A DNA stretch of 31,372 bases from JAAYQA01 sp964510345 (GCA_964510345.1 CAZEBB010000022.1:1-31372); one strand, 5' to 3'; positions 1-7,650 are shown, counted from the stretch's first letter. A program made the numbers and translations. The notes: generated by a model from the sequence alone, not told the origin.

Positions 1-1067
1 TAGATGCTCATGACCATCGTGTTCATGATGCCGATCGCAGCGACGATCAGAGAAACCGCGCCGATACCGGCGAGCACGAGTTGCAAGGTGCGCGTCTGAT
101 TCGCTAGTTCTTTACTCATGTCCAGCATACTCGACACTTGGTATCCTTCGGCCTTTAAGGTCTCTTGAATCGCTTCGACATTTTTGATGTCGTCCGCTTT
201 GATCAGGATGCGCGAGTACGTGTTCTTGTCGTTTTTGCGGTCGCTGCCGAAGCGCTCTACATTGCCCTGTTGTTGTTGGGCGGCATTGAGCTTTTTCGTG
301 TACTCGTCTTTTTCTTTTTTGAGTTTTTCGACTTCCTTCAGCGGCATGATCAGCGCGTTGGCGTATTCATAGCTTTGATCGCCGAGCATCCCTACGATCT
401 CGATCTTCTTGACCGGCGCTTTCGGCAGTTGGGTCGTGGGTTGCTCATCAAACGGCGACGGGGTGCTGGTGTCGATCATATCGCTCAACACGAGGTCGAT
501 TTTCGTATCTAGGAGCGTGACTTCTTTGGGCGGCCCCGAGTACGAGAGCTGGTTGGGGTCATAGAAATTGTGCTGCAGGTAGAAACCGCCGATGGCCTTG
601 CCGCTTTCGCCGGCGAGGAGCCCTCGGCCTTGGGCCGGCTTGAGACCGAAATCTTCAAAATAGCGTTCGTCGATCCCCATGATTTGCGCATAGCCGTACA
701 TCTTTTTCAGTTTCAGGTTTCCCTGCATTTCGACCACCGGCGACACCGCCTTCACATGCGGGATCCTGGTGATTTCCGCCAATGCTGCCGCGTTCAGCGG
801 TTTTTCATCAGCGGGCTTTTGTCCGGGCTGGCGTTCAGAGATCCCGTACATCCCTCCGTAACCGCCTTGTGGGTAGATCGTCAGCGTCGTCGTATCGCCC
901 ATGCGGCTCAGCATCGCCTCCTGATTGACGGAGATCGCCAAGCCGAAGCTGATCATGACGATGATCGACGTCGCGCCGATCACGACGCCCAAGACGGTGA
1001 GGAATGTTCGTAACTTCCTGCGCCATAAGTTTCGGATCCCTAGAATAAAGAGATCGAGACTAGTCAT
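1..1067 (-). CDS. MacB/FtsX-type ABC transporter permease (C-terminus cut by window edge)
   Basis: This is the permease of an ABC exporter, with about 355 codons in the window and the rest beyond position 1. The N-terminus (MTSLDLFILGIRNLWRRK...) has the amphipathic helix and first membrane segment (about residues 20-42) typical of MacB permeases. A large extracytoplasmic domain of about 280 residues follows, and the second membrane segment (AGIGAVSLIVAAIGIMN) starts just before the edge. The ATG at 1067 lies inside the end of the preceding gene, overlapping it by 8 bases, so the two are probably translationally coupled. The cognate ATPase is two genes upstream in the same operon. Family knowledge suggests export of a peptide, antibiotic or envelope component, or mechanical signalling across the membrane; the substrate is unknown. 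The MacB topology is clear. Confidence 0.9.
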   Translation of the reverse strand, partial: MTSLDLFILGIRNLWRRKLRTFLTVLGVVIGATSIIVMISFGLAISVNQEAMLSRMGDTTTLTIYPQGGYGGMYGISERQPGQKPADEKPLNAAALAEITRIPHVKAVSPVVEMQGNLKLKKMYGYAQIMGIDERYFEDFGLKPAQGRGLLAGESGKAIGGFYLQHNFYDPNQLSYSGPPKEVTLLDTKIDLVLSDMIDTSTPSPFDEQPTTQLPKAPVKKIEIVGMLGDQSYEYANALIMPLKEVEKLKKEKDEYTKKLNAAQQQQGNVERFGSDRKNDKNTYSRILIKADDIKNVEAIQETLKAEGYQVSSMLDMSKELANQTRTLQLVLAGIGAVSLIVAAIGIMNTMVMSI

Positions 1068-2172
1068 GGATTTCTAATTCCTCTTCCTGTTTTTTCTTCT
1101 TGATTCTTCGGATGATGACAAAAGCGATCAGCGCAGCCGCACCCAAGCCCACCCAGAGGATCGGGTTTTGCCAGATTGGCGTGGGTTGGGGTTCCATCAT
1201 TTCCGGCGGCATCTCGTCCATGCCCATCATCCCCGGGTCTTTGGATGGGTCCATGCCCTCTGTAACATTCACTTTGAAGGGGACTTCCTGCGTGTATTCT
1301 TTGCCGGCGGCGTCCTCATATGAGAAGACGACTTTCCCGGAATGCTCCCCGGGCTCTTCCGGCGTAAAGTTCACCTCAAAGGTTTCCTGTGAGCCGCTCG
1401 CAAAGTTGCCGACATACATTTGCGGATTGTCGGAGCGCATCGGGCTGTCGAGCTTAATCATCAGGTTATAGAGCGGGGTTTTCCCCGTATTGTAGAAGTT
1501 GAGCGGCACGATCGTCGGCTGATACATCATCGCCTCCGAAGGGATCGAAAGCGCCGCCATGCTGAGCTCCGTGCGCTGTACCACCGGGATCCCGATATTC
1601 TCCGATGTCGAATACTCGTTGCCGTCCGCATCTTCGTATTCGAAGTTAGCGGTGATCGTGTACGTGCGTTGTGCGGCATCCGGCACGACAAACATGCGGA
1701 TGCGCTTGGTGACCTCGCCTTCCGGCGCGATATAGCGCGCATAGAAGGTATTGGACGTCTCGTCCGGAATGAAGACAGCGCCCGAGTTTTGCGTCGCCTC
1801 TTGGTTCACGAGCGTCACTTTCATATTGCGGATCGAGTTCACACCATTGGTATTGTAAAACGTCAGATCCAAGGTAAAGTCCGAGCCCGCCATAACGGGA
1901 TTCGGGTCAAATTTATACGAATCGATGACGATCTTCGGGCGGTTCTTCATCGGAGACGCCACCGGAGCCGGATCGGGAGAAGGCGTGTGGTCCGCGTCGC
2001 CCGAGCCTCCGGAGCCGCTGCCCTGCGCGAAGCTTGAGATGTCGACATTCGTCGGAAATCCTCCGGTGGAGGTGTCTTCAGCGCCGCTGTTGGCGTACGC
2101 CGTCAGCGGTGACAGCAAGAGCGTCGCCGACAAGAGAAAAGCGAGTGCGGGTTTACGAAATTTTTTCATCAT
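1060..2172 (-). CDS. Exported, C-terminally membrane-anchored CARDB/NEW3-like protein of the ABC operon
   Basis: The 370-residue product starts with a signal peptide (MMKKFRKP followed by a hydrophobic stretch ending near AYA). Then come a Ser/Gly/Pro-rich linker, two or three predicted beta-sandwich repeats resembling CARDB/NEW3 domains, a Pro/Met-rich linker, one membrane helix (ILWVGLGAAALIAFVII) and a Lys-rich cytoplasmic tail. The start at 2172 is chosen because a GGAGG lies 9 bases upstream. A longer frame to 2256 would lack a ribosome site and put residues before the signal peptide. It overlaps the ATPase gene by 20 bases and the permease gene by 8. I infer that it is the extracytoplasmic partner of the MacB-like transporter, in the slot usually held by a MacA-type adaptor. 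The assignment rests on domain look and gene order, not on a recognised ortholog. Confidence 0.8.
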   Translation of the reverse strand: MMKKFRKPALAFLLSATLLLSPLTAYANSGAEDTSTGGFPTNVDISSFAQGSGSGGSGDADHTPSPDPAPVASPMKNRPKIVIDSYKFDPNPVMAGSDFTLDLTFYNTNGVNSIRNMKVTLVNQEATQNSGAVFIPDETSNTFYARYIAPEGEVTKRIRMFVVPDAAQRTYTITANFEYEDADGNEYSTSENIGIPVVQRTELSMAALSIPSEAMMYQPTIVPLNFYNTGKTPLYNLMIKLDSPMRSDNPQMYVGNFASGSQETFEVNFTPEEPGEHSGKVVFSYEDAAGKEYTQEVPFKVNVTEGMDPSKDPGMMGMDEMPPEMMEPQPTPIWQNPILWVGLGAAALIAFVIIRRIKKKKQEEELEIHD

Positions 2173-2875
2173 GAGTTTGTGCCTCCTTTGAATTGACAAT
2201 GATACGATCCAGTTTTCCGTCGATGATATGAAAGACGCGACGAGCGTACAACGCATTGGTTTCGTCGTGGGTGACCATCACCATGGTTTGGTTGTATTCC
2301 TTGGCCATCCCCATGATCAGCTCCATGATCTCGCGCGAAGTACGAGAGTCCAAGTTCCCGGTGGGCTCGTCGGCAAACACGATTTTGGGTCGGTCTACGA
2401 ACGCCCGGGCGATACTGACCCGTTGCTGCTGCCCGCCGGAGAGTTCCGACGGTTTATGGTGAACGCGGTCGGAGAGGCCTACGAGAGAGAGCATCTCTTT
2501 CGCCATTTTGTCGCGTTTGGCGCGGGGTACCCCTTTAAAGATCAAGCCGAGCGACACATTCTCCAGCGCGTTCAGCGTAGGGATCAAGTGATACGACTGA
2601 AAGACAAAGCCGACATTGAGCTGCCGAAACTTTGTGAGCTCCTTCTCGTTCAACTTTTCAAGCGAGATGCCACCGATGATGATTTGACCTTTCGTCGGCT
2701 TCTCCAGTCCTGCCAGCATATTCAAAAGGGTCGATTTTCCGGAGCCGGAGGTCCCTAAGATGGCCACGAACTCCCCTTTGTCAATCGTGAGGTTGACGCC
2801 GTTGAGCGCGTGCACGCGCTCCTGGCCCATGCGAAACACCTTGTGCAAGTCGATTGTGGTAATGAACGGTTCCAT
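2153..2875 (-). CDS. ABC transporter ATP-binding protein, MacB/LolD class
   Basis: The 240-residue nucleotide-binding subunit has every expected motif: Walker A GTSGSGKST at residues 41-49, Q-loop in FVFQSYH, signature LSGGQQQR, Walker B IVFADEP followed by TGNLDS, and switch histidine VTHD. The EPTGNLDS pattern is typical of the MacB/LolD/FtsE subgroup, matching the permease type downstream. The start at 2875 has a GGGGGA ribosome site about 6 bases upstream. An alternative ATG at 2896 lies inside the promoter -10 box and is unlikely. This is the first gene of a three-gene overlapping operon. It should energise the permease at 1-1067. Confidence 0.95.
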   Translation of the reverse strand: MEPFITTIDLHKVFRMGQERVHALNGVNLTIDKGEFVAILGTSGSGKSTLLNMLAGLEKPTKGQIIIGGISLEKLNEKELTKFRQLNVGFVFQSYHLIPTLNALENVSLGLIFKGVPRAKRDKMAKEMLSLVGLSDRVHHKPSELSGGQQQRVSIARAFVDRPKIVFADEPTGNLDSRTSREIMELIMGMAKEYNQTMVMVTHDETNALYARRVFHIIDGKLDRIIVNSKEAQTHDEKIS

Positions 2876-2894
2876 GACATTCCCCCTTCGCACC

Positions 2895-2900
2895 ATTATA
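2895..2900 (-). promoter_or_regulatory. -10 box of the ABC operon promoter
   Basis: Read on the minus strand this is a perfect TATAAT, about 20 bases upstream of the chosen ATG at 2875. No good -35 hexamer is seen at the usual distance, so a helper protein may be needed. It sits in the divergent region shared with the oxidoreductase gene starting at 3018. Confidence 0.55.
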
Positions 2901-3017
2901 ACCGATTTAGTTAGCCGCTGACTTAAAGTATCGGCTGTGAGACCTTACAAGAGTCTGTCAATCGATTACCATGAAAGAAATGGGTATATTAGGCATGACA
3001 GAGGAGGGATCAGTAGA

Positions 3018-4196
3018 ATGGAGTTTGCCAAATACCTGATTATCGGAAACGGGATCGCTGGACACAGCGCATCCACAGAAATTCGCAAAGCGGACGCAGA
3101 GGGAAGCATCCTCATCCTCAGCCGGGAGCCCCACCATACGTACTACCGGCTGAAACTGACAGAGATGATCGCACACCCGATCGAAGACAAAGATCTATTT
3201 ATTACAACATCCGAAAAAGCGCAAGAAAACAAGATCGAGATCGCACTGGACACCGTGGTCTCTACGATTGATACCAAAGAAAAAACCGTTCGTGCAGAAG
3301 ATGGACGCGAGTGGAAATATGAAAAACTGCTGTTGGCCACCGGAGCCGGACCCTTCATTCCGCCAACCAAAGGCGAAGATAAAGAAAATGTTCTCTCCAT
3401 TCGGACACTGGACGACATCCGCGACCTGGAACGGAGATTCGCATCCGCCGAGCGCATCGTCGTCGTCGGAGGCGGACTCCTGGGGTTGGAAGCCGCATGG
3501 GCGCTGCACGAGATCGGCAAGCGAGTCGACGTCGTCGAGATGGCCCCTTGGCTATTACCCAGACAATTGGATGAGCCTTCATCCGCGAAACTCATGGCTT
3601 CGCTGGCAGAAGCCGGCCTCAAGATTCACACCGGAGCCAGCGTGGCGGAGATCGTGGGCGACGGTACTGTGGAAGGCGTTATGCTGAACGACGAAACCCT
3701 GCTTCCCGCAGACGGCGTGTTGTTCAATATCGGCGTACGTCCCAATACCTCACTCGCGGGCGATGCCGGCATCGCCGTAGGACGCGGTATTCAAGTCGAC
3801 GATCACATGAAGACCGAGCAAGACGACGTGTATGCCGCAGGTGACTGCATCGAACTCGGCGGCATGGTCTTCGGATTATGGACGCAGTCCAATGCACAAG
3901 GCAAAGTCGCCGGCAAGAATATGTCCGGTGGAGACGCCGCGTATGACCGCCCCAAACTCTTCTCCAATTTGAAGCTCGGCGATATTCAGCTCTTCTCATC
4001 CGGCGATGTGCAAAACTTCGACGAAGTGCGCGAATATCAAAACGACACCGACAGCTTTAAGAAATTCTTCTTTAAAGACGGAAAAGTGGTCGGCGGAATT
4101 CTCTACGGAAACACCAAAGACATGGGCAAAGTCAATCAGATGATCGACGGCACCCTGGACTTTGAACAATATAAACAAACATCGATCGACGAATAA
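3018..4196 (+). CDS. FAD-dependent pyridine-nucleotide oxidoreductase (NADH:rubredoxin/nitrite reductase-like)
   Basis: The 392-residue flavoprotein has an FAD-binding GNGIAG (residues 10-15) at the N-terminus, the ATGAGP motif near residue 108, and an NAD(P)-binding GGGLLGLEAA at 151-160. The second FAD motif includes YAAGDC. The fold is that of NADH:rubredoxin reductase and of the N-terminal part of NirB. It probably passes electrons from NAD(P)H to a small redox carrier or oxygen-detoxifying partner; none is encoded next to it. The start at 3018 has GGAGGG upstream. The frame continues to 2937, but those 27 extra residues lack a ribosome site. It is monocistronic, ending at a terminator at 4198, and divergent from the ABC operon. 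The exact acceptor cannot be read from sequence. Confidence 0.88.
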   Translation: MEFAKYLIIGNGIAGHSASTEIRKADAEGSILILSREPHHTYYRLKLTEMIAHPIEDKDLFITTSEKAQENKIEIALDTVVSTIDTKEKTVRAEDGREWKYEKLLLATGAGPFIPPTKGEDKENVLSIRTLDDIRDLERRFASAERIVVVGGGLLGLEAAWALHEIGKRVDVVEMAPWLLPRQLDEPSSAKLMASLAEAGLKIHTGASVAEIVGDGTVEGVMLNDETLLPADGVLFNIGVRPNTSLAGDAGIAVGRGIQVDDHMKTEQDDVYAAGDCIELGGMVFGLWTQSNAQGKVAGKNMSGGDAAYDRPKLFSNLKLGDIQLFSSGDVQNFDEVREYQNDTDSFKKFFFKDGKVVGGILYGNTKDMGKVNQMIDGTLDFEQYKQTSIDE

Positions 4197-4197
4197 C

Positions 4198-4227
4198 AAA
4201 ACCGGGCGAGCTATCTCGTCCGGTTTT
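4198..4227. terminator. Bidirectional terminator between oxidoreductase and queT
   Basis: An inverted repeat with arms AAAACCGG-GCGAG and CTCG-T-CCGGTTTT surrounds a CTAT loop just after the stop codon at 4196. It ends in a T-run on the plus strand and, read in reverse, in a T-run on the minus strand, so it can serve both convergent genes. The stem overlaps the last codons of queT (stop at 4211). Confidence 0.8.
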
Positions 4228-4711
4228 CGATCGGGTGTACGGGGTCGACCCATTCGTGGAGGGTCGGGTTTTTCAGTAGTCGCCGAAAGAGCGGGACGCC
4301 CAACAGCGTGACGATTACGAACTGTGAGAACATGATCTGCGCGGAGATCAGCCAAAAGGAGACTTCCTGACCGGAGAGGATGTAGATTTCAAGACCGATA
4401 AAGATACTGAAGAGGGCGGGCATGAGACTAGCGATCCACACGTTTTTGATCTTTCGCATACATAAGAAGGCCAAAAGGGATGATCCGGTGCCAAATAACA
4501 TGTCGATGACGCCCAAAGGGCTGGTGATATTAGCAAGCGCTGTACCGACCACGAGGCCGGGGGAAAACAGCGGATTGAAATAGGCTAAAAGCGTGAGAAC
4601 TTCAGAGACGCGAAACTGTAGCGGCCCGTAGCTGATCGCGGGAAGGCCCCACGTGAGCACGGCATACAGCGCGGCGATGATAGCGGATTTTGAGAGTTTT
4701 TTTGCGGACAT
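4211..4711 (-). CDS. queT: QueT-family queuosine-precursor transporter
   Basis: The 166-residue integral membrane protein has the QueT family's length and hallmarks: a short Lys-rich start, then AIIAALYAVLTW, ISYGPLQFRVSEVLTLL, an ANITSPLG segment and about five hydrophobic helices. QueT proteins are the substrate-binding S-components of ECF-type importers for queuosine precursors such as preQ1. The energising EcfA/T genes are not in the window and would be shared, as is usual. The start at 4711 has AAAGG upstream. The frame stays open to 4783, but that part is the structured leader RNA, and the extra residues would put a charged segment before the first helix. A good promoter lies at 4802-4830. 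Confidence 0.88.
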   Translation of the reverse strand: MSAKKLSKSAIIAALYAVLTWGLPAISYGPLQFRVSEVLTLLAYFNPLFSPGLVVGTALANITSPLGVIDMLFGTGSSLLAFLCMRKIKNVWIASLMPALFSIFIGLEIYILSGQEVSFWLISAQIMFSQFVIVTLLGVPLFRRLLKNPTLHEWVDPVHPIENRTR

Positions 4712-4796
4712 AGTACACAACCTTTCTACGATGAGGTTCTTGGCCGCACGAAAAACGTACTTGATTTTTAACGTGGGTGCCAAGAAAACACGATAG
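4712..4796 (-). ncRNA. Structured 5' leader of queT, candidate riboswitch
   Basis: The transcript predicted from the promoter at 4802-4830 has an ~85-base leader that folds well by eye. Hairpin I has an 8-bp closing stem (4779-4786 with 4737-4744) and a 9-bp inner stem with a 2-base bulge (CACG+AAAAA at 4747-4755 with TTTTT..CGTG at 4765-4775). Hairpin II pairs 4734-4738 with 4719-4723 and locks up the AAAGG ribosome site. The two hairpins share bases 4737-4738. QueT genes are known to be controlled by preQ1 riboswitches. I could not fit this leader to the preQ1-I consensus or convincingly to preQ1-II or III, so the ligand is inferred from the gene only. Confidence 0.5.
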
Positions 4797-4801
4797 ATGT
4801 A

Positions 4802-4830
4802 ATCATAACAGAGGTCTTACAGTTTCTCAA
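4802..4830 (-). promoter_or_regulatory. Promoter of queT
   Basis: On the minus strand, TTGAGA (4825-4830) and TATGAT (4802-4807) are separated by exactly 17 bases, a near-consensus sigma-70/sigma-A promoter. Transcription would start near 4795, just before the structured leader. Confidence 0.8.
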
Positions 4831-4858
4831 GCGCATTTTATTGCGGCGCGCGTTGGTG

Positions 4859-4864
4859 TATAAT
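4859..4864 (+). promoter_or_regulatory. -10 box of the glycan operon promoter
   Basis: A perfect TATAAT lies 38 bases upstream of the GTG start at 4897, with AAGGAGGGG between. The -35 region is poor: the best hexamer is AT-rich around 4837-4842. The site lies just upstream of the divergent queT promoter. Confidence 0.6.
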
Positions 4865-4896
4865 GGATGAAGATTATGCTATTAAGGAGGGGTTTT

Positions 4897-6111
4897 GTGA
4901 AAAAAATCCCGTTTTCACCGCCGGACATCAGCCAGGCGGAAATCGATGCGGTCGTTACCACCCTTAAATCCGGATGGATAACGACAGGCCCTCGCACAAA
5001 AGAGTTTGAACAGCGTTTATCCAAAGTGTGCCGTACGGAACGTACGGTTTGTTTGCAATCTGCAACAGCAGCCATGGAAATGACACTGCGACTTTTGGGC
5101 ATTGGACCGGGAGATGAAGTCATCACCAGCGCGTACACCTATACCGCATCGGCGAGCGTCATCGCCCATGTGGGAGCGACGATTGTATTGGTCGACACCG
5201 TACCGGGTGAATTCCATTTAGATATTGAACAGGTCAAAGATAAGATCACACCGCGCACCAAAGCTGTGATCCCCGTCGATATCGCCGGCGTGATGTGCGA
5301 TTACGATGCCCTCTTTGCCGCTTTGGAAGAAAAGCGCCATCTCTTTCAGCCGAAAGGATGCCTGCAAGAAGCCATCGGCCGCGTGGTGGTCGTTGCGGAT
5401 GCAGCGCATGCACTAGGCGCGCAACGTAACGGAAAAGTGTGCGGCGAAGTGGCCGACTTTACGTGCTTCTCTTTTCATGCCGTCAAGAACCTGACGACCG
5501 CGGAAGGCGGTGCGGTCACGTGGTCGCTGCCGGAAGGGATCGACTCCAACAAGATCTACCAGGAGTATATGATCCTGAGCCTGCACGGGCAAAACAAAGA
5601 CGCGCTCGCAAAGTCGAAAGCCGGGTCCTGGGAGTACGACATCATCGCACCTTTGTACAAATGCAATATGACCGACATCATGGCGGCACTGGGGATCGCC
5701 CAGCTCGACCGCTTTGAAGAGATGAAAGAACGCCGGCGTGCGATCGTCCACATGTATGAGGATGCCTTGGCCGATTTGCCCGTAAAGTGGCTGGCACATC
5801 ACGGCGACAATTTCCAATCATCCTGTCACCTGTTTTTGCTCACGCTCAACGGCTTCCACGAAGAAAAAAGAAATGAGCTCATCGAATACATGGATCACCA
5901 TGGCGTCTCGTGCAATGTGCACTATAAGCCGCTGCCCATGCTGACCGCATATAAAGACTTAGGCTTCAAAATCGAAGACTTCCCGCATGCATTCGATCTG
6001 TATCAAAAAGAGATCACATTGCCTCTGCATACACTTCTGCAAAACGAAGACGTCGAATATATCGCCAAAGTACTCCACGAAGGTTTGGGGAAAGTGAATG
6101 GACGCGCGTAA
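4897..6111 (+). CDS. DegT/DnrJ/EryC1/StrS-family sugar aminotransferase
   Basis: The 404-residue PLP enzyme matches sugar aminotransferases that add an amino group to nucleotide-linked keto sugars. Evidence is SGWITTGPRTKEFE near the start, SATAAMEMTLR for phosphate binding, VVADAAHALGA with the PLP aspartate, and FSFHAVKNLTTAEGG carrying the Schiff-base lysine (K197). The start is GTG at 4897, 4 bases after a very strong AAGGAGGGG; the ATG at 4867 lies upstream of that site and is rejected. It overlaps the sugar transferase gene by 14 bases, so it likely makes an amino sugar that the partner transfers to a lipid carrier (PglE/PglC or EpsN/EpsL logic). No dehydratase or acetyltransferase is next to it, so the exact sugar is open. 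Confidence 0.9.
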   Translation: MKKIPFSPPDISQAEIDAVVTTLKSGWITTGPRTKEFEQRLSKVCRTERTVCLQSATAAMEMTLRLLGIGPGDEVITSAYTYTASASVIAHVGATIVLVDTVPGEFHLDIEQVKDKITPRTKAVIPVDIAGVMCDYDALFAALEEKRHLFQPKGCLQEAIGRVVVVADAAHALGAQRNGKVCGEVADFTCFSFHAVKNLTTAEGGAVTWSLPEGIDSNKIYQEYMILSLHGQNKDALAKSKAGSWEYDIIAPLYKCNMTDIMAALGIAQLDRFEEMKERRRAIVHMYEDALADLPVKWLAHHGDNFQSSCHLFLLTLNGFHEEKRNELIEYMDHHGVSCNVHYKPLPMLTAYKDLGFKIEDFPHAFDLYQKEITLPLHTLLQNEDVEYIAKVLHEGLGKVNGRA

Positions 6112-6754
6112 ACCGACGATCGATGGCCAACCGATCGAGGCGTTTTTGCAGACGAAAAGAGTCCAACAAGCGGCAAAAAGAGCTTTTGATATCGTAGCGT
6201 CGGCGCTCGGTCTTTTGGTATTGGTCCCGCTGTTTCTCGTTGTGGCGGTACGCATCAAGATGGATTCCAAAGGGCCGGTTTTTTTCCGCCAGACGCGCAT
6301 GGGCAAAAAAGCTGAACCGTTTCGCATCTTCAAATTTCGCACCATGGTACAGGACGCGGAGAGTCGGGGTCGGCAGATCACCGTCGGTGACGACGCGCGG
6401 ATTACAAACTCCGGCGCATTTCTCAGAAAGTGGAAGATCGATGAACTTCCGCAGCTGATCAATGTGCTGATCGGCGATATGAGCCTCGTCGGTCCGAGAC
6501 CGGAAGTGCCGAAGTACTTACCTTACTATACCGACGAAGATCTGAGTACGCTTTGGATCCGGCCCGGCATTACCGCACCATCCAGTATGCATTTTCGAGA
6601 CGAAAACGACCTGCTCGCCGAAGCCGAGGACCCGGAGGCGTTCTATATCAATGAAATACTGCCCAAAAAAAACGCCCTAAACCGGGCGTATGTGCGAGAC
6701 TTCTCCTTATGGGGAGACATCAAAATCATATTGGGAACCCTTCATGCGCTTTAA
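6098..6754 (+). CDS. Initiating bacterial sugar transferase (PglC/EpsL/WcaJ family)
   Basis: The 218-residue monotopic phosphoglycosyl transferase should move a sugar-1-phosphate from a nucleotide sugar to undecaprenyl phosphate at the inner leaflet. It has KRAFDIVAS followed by one hydrophobic segment (ALGLLVLVPLFLVVAV), then GPVFFRQTRMGKKAEPFRIFKFRTM. The catalytic Asp-Glu pair is in KIDELPQL, followed by DMSLVGPRPEVP and RPGITAPS. The length fits the short single-membrane-segment subgroup. It is coupled to the aminotransferase by a 14-base overlap. Its last codons overlap the stop of convergent proC by 4 bases, and bases 6665-6689 also encode what looks like the proC terminator on the other strand. 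Confidence 0.92.
   Translation: MDARKPTIDGQPIEAFLQTKRVQQAAKRAFDIVASALGLLVLVPLFLVVAVRIKMDSKGPVFFRQTRMGKKAEPFRIFKFRTMVQDAESRGRQITVGDDARITNSGAFLRKWKIDELPQLINVLIGDMSLVGPRPEVPKYLPYYTDEDLSTLWIRPGITAPSSMHFRDENDLLAEAEDPEAFYINEILPKKNALNRAYVRDFSLWGDIKIILGTLHAL
6665..6689 (-). terminator. Terminator of proC embedded in the sugar-transferase gene
   Basis: On the minus strand, ACGCCC-GGTTTA-GGGCGT forms a perfect 6-bp stem followed by eight Ts, a textbook intrinsic terminator. It lies about 60 bases past the proC stop, wholly inside the opposite-strand sugar-transferase reading frame (codons for PKKNALNRA). Confidence 0.75.
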
Positions 6755-6791
6755 TGCAGGTCTTGACCTTGCTTGAAGCGCATTAGTTTTT
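6744..6791 (+). terminator. Terminator of the sugar-transferase operon embedded in the end of proC
   Basis: On the plus strand ATGCGCTT (6744-6751) pairs perfectly with AAGCGCAT (6776-6783), with a smaller inner hairpin around GCAGGT/ACCTTGC, followed by TAGTTTTT. It starts in the last codons of the sugar transferase and extends into the 3' end of proC. Confidence 0.65.
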
Positions 6792-7545
6792 CGTAGGCGC
6801 GGTCGATCGTACGCGAAGTGATCCCGTCCGTGTCATCCGCCTCCATTTGGACGATGCCTTCATAGGTCGACCCGCCTTTCGTCGCGACCGCATCCACCAG
6901 AGCCGAGGGTGACATGCCGTCTGCAATCAGCTGCACGGCTCCGTCAAATGTGCCCGCGGCGACGAGCGTCGCCTGCTCCTTTGTCAGGCCAAGAGAGCGC
7001 CCCTTCTTTTCAAAGCCCTCAATATAGCGCGCGGCGAAGGCGATCCCCGAAGACGAGACGCTCGTAATGATATCCAGTTGCTCTTCTGACCCCTCGATCA
7101 CCGTACCCACGGCAGAAAATACCGAAAGGACGTCCTCTTTCTGCTTTTCGGTGAAACCTTCGCCCCACGCGATCGCGGAGACCGAAGTGCAGACGCGCAT
7201 GGCCACATTCGGGATCACGCGGCAGACCGTGGAAGCGCCTGTCTTTTCTCGGATCGATGCGATCGTGAGCCCCGCCACAAAACTCACGAGAGGGACATCG
7301 CCAACCGCCAAACCTTCTGTACGAAGCTGCTCCAACCCTTTTGACGGCACCGCCAAGATGAGCAGGTCCACATGAGACAGCATTTCGCCGGTCGTGTCAA
7401 AAGCCTCTAAATTCTGCGACTTTGCGAGCTCTTTCGTCTCCTTAGACTTTGCCGTCATCGCGATGTCGAGATCCGCTTTGCATGTCTTCAACCCCGCAAC
7501 TAAGGTGCGGGCTAAATTTCCATATCCGATCAAACCGATTTTCAT
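6751..7545 (-). CDS. proC: Pyrroline-5-carboxylate reductase
   Basis: The 264-residue enzyme makes L-proline from pyrroline-5-carboxylate with NAD(P)H. The N-terminal Rossmann motif GLIGYGNLA is in place. The C-terminal dimer domain carries the family pattern SSSGIAFAARYIEGF...LGLTKEQA and the substrate-binding TKGGSTYEGI. Many orthologs read SGSGPAY where this has SSSGIAF, so it is a somewhat divergent member. An AGGAGG lies 9 bases before the ATG at 7545, and a strong promoter is at 7573-7601. It is transcribed alone. Its stop overlaps that of the convergent sugar-transferase gene by 4 bases. Confidence 0.88.
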   Translation of the reverse strand: MKIGLIGYGNLARTLVAGLKTCKADLDIAMTAKSKETKELAKSQNLEAFDTTGEMLSHVDLLILAVPSKGLEQLRTEGLAVGDVPLVSFVAGLTIASIREKTGASTVCRVIPNVAMRVCTSVSAIAWGEGFTEKQKEDVLSVFSAVGTVIEGSEEQLDIITSVSSSGIAFAARYIEGFEKKGRSLGLTKEQATLVAAGTFDGAVQLIADGMSPSALVDAVATKGGSTYEGIVQMEADDTDGITSRTIDRAYEKLMRFKQGQDLH

Positions 7546-7572
7546 TTCTGTTCGCCTCCTGTTCTAACTCCT

Positions 7573-7601
7573 ATTATGTAATAAAGAGGTTGTTTTGTCA
7601 T
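7573..7601 (-). promoter_or_regulatory. Promoter of proC
   Basis: On the minus strand ATGACA (7596-7601) and CATAAT (7573-7578) are 17 bases apart, each one base off consensus. The start codon is about 30 bases downstream. Confidence 0.7.
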
Positions 7602-7650
7602 GCTCCCAAATGGATATAAATAGGTATAACCTTCGAAAGGGGATGAAAAG

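Noticed and set aside
1420..2037. 205-residue plus-strand ORF inside the exported CARDB-like protein gene
   Set aside because: Arg/His-rich shadow translation; the minus-strand gene has a signal peptide, anchor and operon context.
4712..4783. N-terminal extension of queT to the ATG at 4783
   Set aside because: The extension translates the leader hairpins, would put charged residues before the first helix, and lacks a ribosome site, whereas 4711 has one.
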